Part shown: one piece after another, positions 51,076 through 58,829 of the stretch
How positions within the stretch are numbered: the first letter of the stretch is position 1
Layout: the number at the start of each line of letters is the position of its first letter
Assembly (NCBI RefSeq): GCF_000383855.1
Contig: NZ_KB912877.1
Location: 2,871,579 to 2,935,578 of the forward strand
Origin: Methylobacter marinus A45
Lineage (GTDB): Bacteria > Pseudomonadota > Gammaproteobacteria > Methylococcales > Methylomonadaceae
Reading direction: 5' to 3'
DNA length: 64,000 bases
Program-made: the position numbers and the translations under genes
The notes under the pieces: model-generated
What the model was told of the DNA's origin: nothing
Database searches by the model: none
The model's input: the letters and a program-made list of their open reading frames with translations, nothing else

Positions 51076-51137
51076 GTTTAACGCTCAGCTAAGGGGCCGC
51101 GCGGTCAGCGCGGTCCTGCTTGAGCGCAGTGTTAGAT
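51076..51137 (-). repeat. attC site overlapping a gene end
   Basis: Left GTTTAAC, right GTTAGAT, inner CTCAGCTAAGGGGCCGC/GGTCCTGCTTGAGCG. The gene at 51089 reads through most of it. Confidence 0.9.
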
Positions 51138-51532
51138 GATTTTTCCCATAATTCACAGGATCGAAATCCATACAGATACAATCCAATGTAGCCTGGTATA
51201 AACAAAATAACATATGCGAATCCGGCCCAAATAATATTCTCTGTATTCACTTCTATTGGTTCTTCAATATAACCATGAACCGATAAATATATATCCCACA
51301 GAACAATGAATGGCAGCCATAGCTTCCATAGTGCTTTAGTGAATATTTTGTGCCTATAGATAAACCCAAATAAACCAGCAAGAGTTATCGACATAAAGAG
51401 GATATCAAGAACATCACTCGCATTTGGCTCCTCTAGGTCGAAATACGAATAAAATGAGAGCAGCGCAACAAAGCTTAACGCTATGATTACAAAGTACAAC
51501 CTCCAGAGGATCTTGATAATTGCTTCCTTCAT
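51089..51532 (-). CDS. Four-helix membrane protein whose C-terminus is encoded by attC (cassette)
   Basis: 147 residues, starting MKEAIIKILWRLYFVIIALS, with hydrophobic segments near residues 10-28, 45-60, 68-85 and 105-122. The last residues, SSNTALKQDRADRAAP, are translated from the attC. No family recognised. Confidence 0.7.
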   Translation of the reverse strand: MKEAIIKILWRLYFVIIALSFVALLSFYSYFDLEEPNASDVLDILFMSITLAGLFGFIYRHKIFTKALWKLWLPFIVLWDIYLSVHGYIEEPIEVNTENIIWAGFAYVILFIPGYIGLYLYGFRSCELWEKSSNTALKQDRADRAAP

Positions 51533-51602
51533 TTAACGACCGAGCTCATTTGCGCGAATAAAACGCAACGGAATGAGCGTCAAATGAAGCGACTTGTTAT
51601 AC
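51531..51602 (-). repeat. attC site
   Basis: Left ATTTAAC, right GTTATAC, inner CGAGCTCATTTGCGCG... and ...AATGAGCGTCAAATGAAGCGAC. Confidence 0.85.
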
Positions 51603-51995
51603 CCCGCCATCTGTTAACCTGCCCTTACCAGCCTTAATCTCTTTACAGATAACATCGTAAATTTCATCGTAAAACATGATTTGGTAATGCTCACAACCTT
51701 CTAGGTGAGAGGGGTTAAATTGTTTAAACCAAGGTGAGTTTACGACTTTTATTACTGCGGCTTTTGAGTCCCCGGTGGCTAGAATATTCCCATGAACTTC
51801 TTCGCTGGCCATTGAGTACGCTTCAATACCGACTAATTCTAGATGTTTAATGTTTTCTTCATCATAAACATCTTCTGGGTTGTAATATTCGAATCCTTTG
51901 AGAATTACGCCATTACGGAACCATACAGCGCGCTGCAATTCTGGGCCGCGCCCGTCATATTGGAATTCATTTTCTAATAGTGTCTCTGTCTTCAT
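51597..51995 (-). CDS. Hypothetical protein (cassette)
   Basis: 132 residues from the ATG at 51995 (MKTETLLENEFQYDGRG); the ATG at 52007 lies in the attC and is a less likely start. Acidic, soluble, with WFRNGVILKGFEYYNPEDVYDEENIKHLELVG and GCEHYQIMFYDEIYDVICKEI. Not recognised. Confidence 0.65.
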   Translation of the reverse strand: MKTETLLENEFQYDGRGPELQRAVWFRNGVILKGFEYYNPEDVYDEENIKHLELVGIEAYSMASEEVHGNILATGDSKAAVIKVVNSPWFKQFNPSHLEGCEHYQIMFYDEIYDVICKEIKAGKGRLTDGGV

Positions 51996-52003
51996 ATTAA
52001 AGG

Positions 52004-52066
52004 GCATAACGCCAAGCTAAGGAGCGTGTAGCGAAGTGAATCGTTGCCTTGAGCGCTGTGTTATGC
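52004..52066 (-). repeat. attC site
   Basis: Left GCATAAC, right GTTATGC, inner AAGCTAAGGAGCGTG/CGTTGCCTTGAGCGC. Confidence 0.9.
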
Positions 52067-52504
52067 ATATACACTGCCAACTGGTATGCCGCCTTCAATC
52101 GACAATATTTCTATTTTTGAACAGTTAAAACGTAGGTCACATGTCGTATGCGCATCGAAGCTAACCTTGTAGTTAATGTTTTCTAATTGATCACCGCGAA
52201 TATCCGAAATCGTAAGTCCGCTTAACGAGTTCTGTTGTCCAAACCCGTAGCCCAAATAGAACTCGACCACATCGTAGAATGCGAAAGTAACAATATTGTG
52301 CTTTATAGTTTTGTATTGATTACCGACAACCTCGTTGGTAATTTGAAAACAATGAAGCTTTACTGTTACCGTTGGCCCATTTTGCCCTTTGCATGCATTT
52401 CTATCAAGGACAACTGAAATAATTTCTGCATCATGGAACGACGGCCAATCCTCAAAAATGCCCAATATTTCTTCTGAACCAGCAATTTTCAAATACTTAT
52501 TCAT
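52061..52504 (-). CDS. Imm50-like immunity family protein (cassette)
   Basis: 147 residues from MNKYLKIAGSEEI; the ATG at 52525 lies in the attC. The N-terminal motif FEDWPSFHDAEIISVVLDR followed by TVTVKLHCFQ is the pattern I associate with Imm50-type immunity proteins of polymorphic-toxin systems. No toxin gene is adjacent. Annotation is by motif only. Confidence 0.65.
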   Translation of the reverse strand: MNKYLKIAGSEEILGIFEDWPSFHDAEIISVVLDRNACKGQNGPTVTVKLHCFQITNEVVGNQYKTIKHNIVTFAFYDVVEFYLGYGFGQQNSLSGLTISDIRGDQLENINYKVSFDAHTTCDLRFNCSKIEILSIEGGIPVGSVYA

Positions 52505-52521
52505 TCGCGTGGATTCGATAT

Positions 52522-52561
52522 GCATAACGACAAACTGTGGGGCGCGAGCGTATTGTTAAAA
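52522..52561 (-). repeat. Short attC site
   Basis: Left GCATAAC, right GTTAAAA, only 40 bases, with the usual inner stem reduced. Probably a degenerate attC. Confidence 0.65.
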
Positions 52562-52565
52562 CGAT

Positions 52566-53105
52566 CTAAACGATTTTATATGCAACTTCATTAAGGATTC
52601 GACCAGACATACTTGTTACTTCGCCAGTTCTAAATATTCTGCCGTTTAATTTTTCTGCAATTTTCCTGCTGGGTATATTATCTCTGTCGCAAGGATATAC
52701 CATAAAATTGAAAATCAGATTTTTTCTGGCCCAATCAGCCAGAAGCTTTATTGCCTCTTGACCGAAACGATTACCGTGAGCATGTTTTTTTAGCCATATA
52801 CCCAGGATTGGTTCGTCTGGGGAAGGCTTTCCATGAAGCCCACAAACGCCCAAGAATTCATCTGAGTTATTATCAAGAATTGCAAAAGTTAAATCAGTGT
52901 TATCTTCCATATTTTTATTACTTGTTCGAATAAACTCGTAAATCTGATTAATATGTGTGGGTGTCGATGGAACCATAAGCTGCGTTATTTCATCAGTAAA
53001 CTCTTTAAAAATTATGTCCGCATATTGATCAGAGATTGGTATTAGTCGTACCCGTTCACCATTTATCGTAACTGAGCTAAATCGAATGGGAGTACGGGTC
53101 TGCAC
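52566..53105 (-). CDS. GNAT family N-acetyltransferase (cassette)
   Basis: 179 residues of the RimJ-like GNAT type: GERVRLIPISDQYADIIFKEF at the N-terminus, FAILDNNSDEFLGVCGLHG, then the acetyl-CoA loop HAHGNRFGQEAIKLLADWA and DRDNIPSRKIAEKLNG. Substrate unknown. Confidence 0.88.
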   Translation of the reverse strand: MQTRTPIRFSSVTINGERVRLIPISDQYADIIFKEFTDEITQLMVPSTPTHINQIYEFIRTSNKNMEDNTDLTFAILDNNSDEFLGVCGLHGKPSPDEPILGIWLKKHAHGNRFGQEAIKLLADWARKNLIFNFMVYPCDRDNIPSRKIAEKLNGRIFRTGEVTSMSGRILNEVAYKIV

Positions 53106-53121
53106 GATGTTGGTTCCTATT

Positions 53122-53184
53122 TTCTAACGCAGAGCTAAAGGGCGCGCAGCGAAGCGGAGCGTCCCTTTGAGCGGTGTGTTATAA
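53122..53184 (-). repeat. attC site
   Basis: Left TTCTAAC, right GTTATAA, inner AGAGCTAAAGGGCGCGCAGCG/GGAGCGTCCCTTTGAGCG. Confidence 0.9.
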
Positions 53185-53496
53185 GGGAAGTTCTTGAAAT
53201 TCATAACTAGACGCCTCAATACTTAATATATCGCCTGTTTGCATTTCAATTTGAAAACGATTTTCTTCAAACCGAACTGCGTTAATACAGGTTGACTTCC
53301 CCCATGGAGCATAATGAGGAATTTCGATATTTGTAACGCCGTAAAAAACAAGCTCACATGGTTCGGCCTTCAATTTCGGATTTAAGAATACATCTAACGT
53401 TAACGTAACTTGCTTTTGATTCCAACAAACCCGAATCTCTTGCATGATTGCATCATGAAGTGGAAGTGAATGAATATCCCTCACTGCACAGTTCAT
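53179..53496 (-). CDS. Hypothetical small protein, immunity-like motif (cassette)
   Basis: 105 residues. The start MNCAVRDIHSLPLHDAIMQEIRVCWNQKQVTLTLDVF resembles the HDAEI ... TVKLHCF region of the Imm50-like protein at 52061, so the two may be distantly related. Otherwise unrecognised. Confidence 0.6.
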   Translation of the reverse strand: MNCAVRDIHSLPLHDAIMQEIRVCWNQKQVTLTLDVFLNPKLKAEPCELVFYGVTNIEIPHYAPWGKSTCINAVRFEENRFQIEMQTGDILSIEASSYEFQELPL

Positions 53497-53502
53497 TTCG
53501 TC

Positions 53503-53566
53503 TTATAACGTTTGAGCTCAGGCCGCGGCCCTTTAGGGCCGTCGCGCCTGCAGCGTATGGTTAGAG
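53503..53566 (-). repeat. attC site
   Basis: Left TTATAAC, right GTTAGAG, inner GAGCTCAGGCCGCGGCCC/GGGCCGTCGCGCCTGCAGCG. Confidence 0.85.
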
Positions 53567-53575
53567 CGCAGGCTC

Positions 53576-53971
53576 TCACAGGTACTTGCGCCGAGGTAGC
53601 TGCGACATACTGCTCGAGAGGCTTTCAAGCGCTTGAGCAACGGTTACGGCCAACTCAACTGCCTGATTATTGAGGTCGGGGTGTGTTACCCAGAACTCTT
53701 CTGGCAGCCTGGACACAACCTCTAGGAGATCGCCAAGGTAAATATCTCCTGAGACCAACGGATTGGCGCTTAGCCTCTCGAGAGCCAGAGGCACCACAAA
53801 ATCGAGCCCAATCTGCTGTCCAATCAGGAGCCGGAGATCTTCGTTCCCAAGCTGGTCAACTGGGACTTTCCGAAGACGCTGGGACTCCTGAACCACATGA
53901 GAACTGAATGAATCGTGTGGCCAAACAGCATTTTCTAGCTGCTCAATTGTTTTCTTGCGATCGAAATCCAT
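53576..53971 (-). CDS. CdiI-like contact-dependent inhibition immunity protein (cassette)
   Basis: 131 residues with the pattern of a CDI immunity family: SFSSHVVQESQRLRKVPVDQLGNEDLRLLIGQQIGLDFVVPLALE near residues 21-65, then NPLVSGDIYLGDLLEVVSRLPEEFW. No matching cdiA toxin tip is next to it. An orphan immunity gene in a cassette. Confidence 0.78.
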   Translation of the reverse strand: MDFDRKKTIEQLENAVWPHDSFSSHVVQESQRLRKVPVDQLGNEDLRLLIGQQIGLDFVVPLALERLSANPLVSGDIYLGDLLEVVSRLPEEFWVTHPDLNNQAVELAVTVAQALESLSSSMSQLPRRKYL

Positions 53972-53977
53972 TTCGCG

Positions 53978-54040
53978 CTCTAACGCAAAGCTAAGGGGCG
54001 CGTAGCGAAGTGGAGCGCCCCTTTGAGCGATTGGTTAGCT
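53978..54040 (-). repeat. attC site
   Basis: Left CTCTAAC, right GTTAGCT, inner AAAGCTAAGGGGCGCGTAGCG/GGAGCGCCCCTTTGAGCG. Confidence 0.92.
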
Positions 54041-54056
54041 GAAATCATTACACTCA

Positions 54057-54383
54057 TTACCTTTTCTCCCGAGAAACCAACCGTGTTGATTCAATTTCCT
54101 TACCCACAAGATAGAAGGAAACCACAAAACCCGTCATTGGTAAAATCCAACTCCAAAGATCGCCAAGATCAAAATATTTGGCAACAATAACACTAACAGA
54201 GGCGGGTATGGGTGAGCCGTAAGAGCATCCCGTTTTGCGCAATGGAATATGGCATGTTGGACAAACGAGCTGAGATTTTAGCATTAGACTTATAGATGAA
54301 AGCGTTGCCCCAGCATTAACTTCTTCTCCGCATTTGGGACAGGGTAAACGCGTATGGTCTTTAAACCAGAAGCTTTCGGACAT
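54057..54383 (-). CDS. Zinc-ribbon membrane protein (cassette)
   Basis: 108 residues. Two Cys pairs (CPKCGEE near residue 15 and CPTCHIP near 41) form a probable zinc ribbon; a further Cys and two hydrophobic segments (about residues 60-95) suggest membrane anchoring. No family recognised. Confidence 0.68.
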   Translation of the reverse strand: MSESFWFKDHTRLPCPKCGEEVNAGATLSSISLMLKSQLVCPTCHIPLRKTGCSYGSPIPASVSVIVAKYFDLGDLWSWILPMTGFVVSFYLVGKEIESTRLVSREKR

Positions 54384-54391
54384 TTCTCACC

Positions 54392-54463
54392 ATTAAACGC
54401 CTAGCCCACCCGGCCAAAAAACCGCGCAGCGGTTTTTTGGCCGGGTGGAGCGCCGTGTTATAT
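54392..54463 (-). repeat. attC site
   Basis: Left ATTAAAC, right GTTATAT; long perfect inner arms CCACCCGGCCAAAAAACCGC/GCGGTTTTTTGGCCGGGTGG. Confidence 0.88.
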
Positions 54464-54808
54464 TTTGACCGTATAGCTAAGTGCGAGTATCTCAAACTGA
54501 CCAATCCCATTAAAATTGAACTTGTAATGCTTATATTCTTCAGACTCTGCAATCTCACCTTGTTTTACATGTAACTGCAGCCAGTCTGACCCTTTTATTT
54601 CATAAGAAGAATCATCTCGCTCACCGCTCAGGAATGACTCAGCCATTTGCCATTTAAAAGCAACAGCGTCAGCAAAGAAAACCTCAATTTGATTCTCTTG
54701 CCAGTCTTTGAATTTGAGTGTCACATCGCCATCTTCCTGATGAATCTCAGGATACTCAGCATCAGCGGTCGAAAACCCTGGTTGAATGTAAGCATCCAGT
54801 CCCACCAC
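54458..54808 (-). CDS. Hypothetical cassette protein with IS66-derived start
   Basis: Open for 116 residues. The first residues (MVGLDAY) are translated from the IS66 terminal sequence, and only from about IQPGFSTADAEYPEIHQ onward is it cassette sequence. The natural start was lost when IS66 inserted. The rest (LKFKDWQENQIEVFFADAVAFKWQ ... IGQFEILALSYTVKI) is unrecognised; it may be a truncated gene. Confidence 0.55.
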   Translation of the reverse strand: MVGLDAYIQPGFSTADAEYPEIHQEDGDVTLKFKDWQENQIEVFFADAVAFKWQMAESFLSGERDDSSYEIKGSDWLQLHVKQGEIAESEEYKHYKFNFNGIGQFEILALSYTVKI

Positions 54809-55069
54809 CTGGCATTATTGCTGCTTTAGCGTTTCAATGAACTCCGGTGCCAGGGGCAATAATTCGTCAATGCGACTGTTCGGCCAGACCGGCAGCTTTG
54901 CCAGCGTCTCTTTCAGCCAGGCAGCCGGATCGAGGCCATTGAGCCGGGCGGTGCCGAGCAAGGTCTGAATGGCGGCCGCACGGCGGCCGGCACGCTCGGA
55001 GCCAGCGAACAACCAATTCTTCTTACCCAGGGCGATAGGCCGGATGCTGTTCTCCACCGGGTTATGATG
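54788..55069 (-). mobile_element. IS66-family fragment (3' end of tnpC)
   Basis: The terminal GTAAGCATCCAGTCCCACC at 54788 is an IS66-type end. The open frame 54815 to about 55070 encodes NPVENSIRPIALGKKNWLFAGSERAGRRAA and ends QQ, the conserved C-terminus of IS66 TnpC. The rest of the element is missing; the IS3-family copy begins at 55070. Confidence 0.88.
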
Positions 55070-55094
55070 TGTCAACACTTTTCCGGACACACGA

Positions 55095-55930
55095 TTAAAC
55101 CGCTTTATGCCGCAATTCGTAATCCACGGGCGACCTATAGCCATTGGCCGAATGGAGTCGCTCGCGGTTGTAAAAGACTTCAATATACTCAAATATCGCC
55201 TGCCTAGCCTCAGCCCGGGTTTGATAGGTCTGATGGTGCACCAGCTCGGTTTTCAAGGTATGGAAGAAGCTTTCCGAAACCGCATTATCCCAGCAGTTGC
55301 CCTTACGGCTCATGCTTTGCCTTACGCCATGCCGGGCTAATAGCGCCCGATGGCTTTCCGAGGCATATTGACTGCCGCGATCGGTATGCCATAACAAGCC
55401 TTTGTCGGGCTTGCGCTGCCAAATAGCCATCAAGAGCGCATCATTCACCAGCTTGGTCCGCATGTGCTCGGCCATCGACCAACCGACCACTTGTCGGGAA
55501 AACAGATCAATCACCACCGCCAGATACAGCCAGCCTTCCTGAGTATGAACGTAGGTGATGTCGCCGACATAAGCCTGATTAGGTTGATTCACGGTAAATT
55601 GACGGTCCAGATGGTTCGGTGCAATGGGTAGATCATGCCGGGAATCCGTAGTCGCCTTGAATTCGCGTTTGGATTTACAGGCCAGATTGGCTTCCCGCAT
55701 CAAACGGCCTATGCGCCGCCGGCTCATCGTCCGCTGATGGCCGAGCAATATCTACTTGAGTCGCCGGGTACCATAGGTCGCCCGGCTTTTGTCAAACTCG
55801 GTGCGGATGAGGCTCGTCAAAGCGGCATCGTCTTTCTCGGCCTCTGTTTGCCCGCGCTGTAACCAGGCATAATAAGCACTACGGGACACCTTCATGAACC
55901 GGCACATCGCATCCACTGAAAAGTCATTCG
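55095..55930 (-). pseudogene. IS3-family transposase OrfB with internal stop
   Basis: Integrase-core transposase: RATYGTRRLK, then [53 protein letters not shown] (DDE Asp), DRGSQYAS and [15 protein letters not shown]. At 55752-55754 a TAG replaces the expected CAG (LK*ILLGHQ), truncating the protein. The downstream open frame 55095-55748 begins after it. Confidence 0.85.
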
Positions 55931-56307
55931 TATGTTGCTTGATCCAGGCGTACTTCTCGGCAACTGCTCCTGCGTTGCTCTACCTCCTGCATCCATGCAG
56001 TCGACCGTTGTTCCCTGGCAAAGTACGCCGCCGCCTTTTTTAATAAATCACGCTCCTCAGTGAGTCGAGCGACCTCTTTCTTCAGCCGCTTTAATTCATC
56101 GTAAAGGTGCTCGTCAGTGCGTACCGCTTTGTCGCTGGTTTTGGGCCGGCTATATTTGCTGATCCAGGTATGCAACGTATTGACATTGATGCCGAGATCC
56201 TTGGCGGTCTGAGCAATCGACTGGTCCGACTCGTTCGCCAGTTTAACGGTTGACGCTCTGAATTCCGCACTATAGATTTTTTGTTTTTCTTGATTCATTT
56301 GGGGCAC
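55924..56307 (-). CDS. IS3-family OrfA (helix-turn-helix protein)
   Basis: 127 residues with an HTH (YSAEFRASTVKLANESDQSIAQTAKDLGINVNTLHTWIS) and a C-terminal leucine zipper-like helix (LKRLKKEVARLTEERDLLKKAAAYFA). An A6G run at 56035-56041 is a possible slippage site for the OrfAB fusion, though the orfB frame is displaced. Confidence 0.85.
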   Translation of the reverse strand: MPQMNQEKQKIYSAEFRASTVKLANESDQSIAQTAKDLGINVNTLHTWISKYSRPKTSDKAVRTDEHLYDELKRLKKEVARLTEERDLLKKAAAYFAREQRSTAWMQEVEQRRSSCREVRLDQATYE

Positions 56308-56358
56308 ACGTTCTCTGTTCGCTTTATTTTAAATTGTGTGTCCGGTTTAGTGTAGCCA

Positions 56359-56377
56359 TATCACGCCAGGGTTAGAG
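56359..56377 (-). repeat. attC remnant beside the IS3 element
   Basis: TATCACGCCAGGGTTAGAGC retains the right end (GTTAGAG) of an attC; the rest was removed by the IS3/IS66 insertion. Confidence 0.6.
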
Positions 56378-56737
56378 CTTAAAGTAAAGTTCATCATCAT
56401 TTTTTCCTTCTGGACGAAAAATGGCAACATGCCCGGATAGGCCAAGAATTAGCCAACCTCCATACGACGAAGCTTGCTCATAAGCTTCTTTGAGACTATT
56501 AAATGTCATACCAAAGGTTCCATTGCTCGAATAAAGAACCGCTGCGGTACGCCATTCTTTTCCATCGAGAGATTTTGTGGTTTTTGATAAATCAATTTCA
56601 GAACTAAGCTTGTGGTCTAAAGCCTCCAAGAATTTCTTTCTATTCTTGCTGCTTCCAACGAAGCCTGTATAGCGTGCCTGTTTCTCCTTAACAACAACGC
56701 GTTGTATAAATACATTTACGAGTTCTGCGACATCCAT
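56372..56737 (-). CDS. Hypothetical protein (cassette)
   Basis: 121 residues, starting MDVAELVNVFIQRVVVKEKQARYTGFVGSSKNR, ending AIFRPEGKNDDELYFKL. Soluble, mixed alpha/beta by eye. Not recognised. Confidence 0.65.
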   Translation of the reverse strand: MDVAELVNVFIQRVVVKEKQARYTGFVGSSKNRKKFLEALDHKLSSEIDLSKTTKSLDGKEWRTAAVLYSSNGTFGMTFNSLKEAYEQASSYGGWLILGLSGHVAIFRPEGKNDDELYFKL

Positions 56738-56744
56738 TTTTAAG

Positions 56745-56827
56745 CTCTAACGATAAGAGTAACTTGACGGTAAAAGCGTAGCGACGATAGGCGCGAAGCT
56801 TTTGCCGGTCAAGTTGACCCGTTAGTT
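56745..56827 (-). repeat. attC site
   Basis: Left CTCTAAC, right GTTAGTT; inner AACTTGACGGTAAAAGCG/CTTTTGCCGGTCAAGTTGA, a long palindromic type. Confidence 0.88.
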
Positions 56828-57530
56828 ATGTAGATTGGCATAAGTTCCTCACGCTTACTGTTTGTTTTTTGATGTCTGCGACTGGGTCAAAAACATGTGC
56901 TGCTAACTGCTGCTCGATGATGTTACGATTCTGTTGGAATAAGGTACGAGCAAACTCGGGAACAAAAGCATTGTTCATATAGCGTTCAATGTACGTTATT
57001 TTGTCTACATTGCTCTGGGTTGGAATGCTTTGCCCAAAGTCATCGGCAATTTTTTCGACCTTAGACATAAGGTCTACGGAAAACTCTAGGCACAACGTAA
57101 GAACATCTTGTTTAGGAGCGTCAAGACAAGTGCACTTCCCTTTATTGTCAATCCTTTCTATATCATTCGCAATATAATATTTACCATCTGTATAAGCATT
57201 AATGATCTGCATTCCATCATGAGTAATTGCATTTCGACATTCTTTAAAGAACTCTGAATGTCTGACATCTGAAAAGTATGACCATGCAATTTTTTGACTA
57301 GTCGCAGTTTCTAAAGAGTCCTTGAGTGACTGAAATGTGTTGACGAAGGCATTGAAGGTGAAGTTGATATCTTCATCACTTGTGTTCACCGGACTAATTC
57401 CAGCCAAGAAATTTTGATTTACCAGACTGCATATTTTAATAATTTTGAGCAAAAAATATTCATATTCCTGCAATTTGTTTTTTATAAAACTACCCACAAC
57501 CATTTTGTGGTGTATTTGTTGCTCATTCAT
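56826..57530 (-). CDS. HEPN-like helical protein (cassette)
   Basis: 234 residues, almost all helical by pattern. FFKECRNAITHDG near residue 96 contains the Rx4H arrangement (Arg, four residues, His) seen in HEPN domains, some of which are RNases or RNA binders in defence systems. The rest is unrecognised. AT-rich. The assignment to HEPN is by this motif only. Confidence 0.55.
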   Translation of the reverse strand: MNEQQIHHKMVVGSFIKNKLQEYEYFLLKIIKICSLVNQNFLAGISPVNTSDEDINFTFNAFVNTFQSLKDSLETATSQKIAWSYFSDVRHSEFFKECRNAITHDGMQIINAYTDGKYYIANDIERIDNKGKCTCLDAPKQDVLTLCLEFSVDLMSKVEKIADDFGQSIPTQSNVDKITYIERYMNNAFVPEFARTLFQQNRNIIEQQLAAHVFDPVADIKKQTVSVRNLCQST

Positions 57531-57545
57531 CTAGCAGGACTCATT

Positions 57546-57632
57546 ACATAACGCCGCGCGTAACCGGCAGGCGAAAGCGGCAGAGCGAAGCGGCGCCGCT
57601 TTTGTTTGTCCGAGTTAACGCGCTTGTTGGAC
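57546..57632 (-). repeat. attC site
   Basis: Left ACATAAC, right GTTGGAC; inner GCGCGTAACCGGCAGGCGAAAGCGGC... and GCCGCTTTTGTTTGTCCGAGTTAACGCG. Confidence 0.8.
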
Positions 57633-57681
57633 GAAGCCGCTAACGCGGAGAAGAACCTCGTCGTCCGATTGTTTATAAAAT

Positions 57682-57735
57682 GTAACCTCAAGCCCTCACT
57701 GCGAGGGAGCATTCCACGACGAATCATGAGGTTAC
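57682..57735. promoter_or_regulatory. Nested inverted repeat before the tyrosine recombinase
   Basis: Outer arms GTAACCTCA (57682-57690) and TGAGGTTAC (57727-57735) enclose a second hairpin CCCTC...GAGGG. It lies 6 bases before the recombinase start; it may be an element end or an operator. Confidence 0.55.
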
Positions 57736-57741
57736 GCCATA

Positions 57742-58646
57742 ATGACAGCATCATCTGAAGCCAATTTCAAGCACAATTATCAAAGCCATCTTAAACACCT
57801 TAAGCTCAAAGGGCTCCAGCCCAAGACGATCGAGGCCTACGCCCGTGCCATTCGGCGTATCGGCCAGTATTTCGATTATCAAATTACTGAGCTGTCCGAA
57901 CCGCAATTGACCGACTATTTATCCGATTTGCTGGAATCGCATTTCTGGAGTTCCGCCAAGCTGGACCTCTACGGTCTTAAATTCTTCTACGCCCATGTGC
58001 TGCATAAGCCCTGGGTCAATATCGGTCTGATCAAACCGCCACGGGCCCAACGCTTGCCGGATATCGTCACGGTAGAGGAAGCCCAGCGTTTGTTCCTGGC
58101 AACCCAAACCCTCAGTTACCGGTTTTTCTATTTCACCGTCTACAGCCTTGGGCTGCGTCTGGGCGAAGGTTTGCGCTTGGAGGTGGGCGATATCGACGCC
58201 GAACGCCAGCGCGTGCACATCCGCGATGCCAAAGGCAATAAAGACCGGTTGGTGCCGTTGCCGGAGGTAACGTTGTCCCTGTTACGCCGCTTCTGGCAGG
58301 TCCATCGTAACCCGGTGTTGTTGTTTCCTAATCGTCAAGGTGGGCTCAAGGGCGCATGCCGGGCAACGACACCGCTGGATCGCGGCGGCGCGCAAGCAAC
58401 GCTGCGCAAGGTGGCGCAAGACTGTGGTCTAAAAAAAAGATTACGCCACACAGTTTACGTCACAGCTATGCCACGCATCTGATCGAAGCCGGTGTCGATC
58501 TGCTGGAAGTGCAGAAGATCCTCGGTCACCATAGTATCCTGACCACCGCCCGCTATACCCACCTGACCTCCGGTACGAACCAGAACGCCAACCAGGCGAT
58601 CAATGCTCTGATGAATGGTTTTGCCATTGACTGGAGGACGGTCAAA
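57742..58646 (+). pseudogene. Tyrosine recombinase of IS91-associated type, frameshifted
   Basis: Two frames join to about 302 residues. The first (to 58482) has the SAM-like N-terminal domain and the first catalytic Arg (LGLRLGEGLRLEVGD). The second (from about 58430) has [16 protein letters not shown] (His-x-x-Arg), [14 protein letters not shown] (His and nucleophile Tyr). One extra A in the A8 run at 58431-58438 would restore [13 protein letters not shown]. Either a deletion or a site where slippage could produce a full protein. Not the integron integrase: no IntI-specific extra helix is seen. Confidence 0.8.
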
Positions 58647-58693
58647 TGATCCTGCTCTCATCGGTCATCGCAACCTTCGTAGCGAAAGGGTAA
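58646..58693 (+). pseudogene. Start of an IS91-type transposase, truncated
   Basis: ATG overlapping the recombinase stop region begins [15 protein letters not shown] and then stops. It matches the start of IS91-type transposases (LSSVIATF) that follow this recombinase in intact elements, so the transposase body is deleted. Confidence 0.5.
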
Positions 58694-58702
58694 GCCGTCG
58701 GA

Positions 58703-58829
58703 CTCGAAGTGGGTGTTATGCGCTTCTTACTTCCTGATCATTATGGGAAAAGCGCTTTCCGACAAATCAAACCGGTAGCACAACATGTGCCTACCGAAAG
58801 GTCTTAGAGAAAAGTCGGTTTCTTTTCAG
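58703..58829. other. Junction of the IS91-type remnant with array DNA
   Basis: Contains GTTATGC at 58715-58721, like the right end of an attC, and a hairpin CGGTAGCACA...TGTGCCTACCG at about 58771-58795 that could be the element's terminal hairpin. Whether an attC was split here is uncertain. Confidence 0.4.

Larger units (their letters stand above)
55070..56358 (-). mobile_element. IS3-family insertion sequence, decayed
   Basis: About 1.29 kb with imperfect terminal inverted repeats sharing CCGGACACACRATT (left near 55084, right near 56331-56344). It carries orfA and a broken orfB. No target duplication is visible (ATG at left, TAT at right), which fits a rearrangement after insertion. Confidence 0.88.

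Noticed and set aside
57742-58646. Considered as the integron integrase
   Set aside because: It lies mid-array on the plus strand, has no IntI-specific insert and is followed by an IS91-type transposase start, so it belongs to a transposable element.
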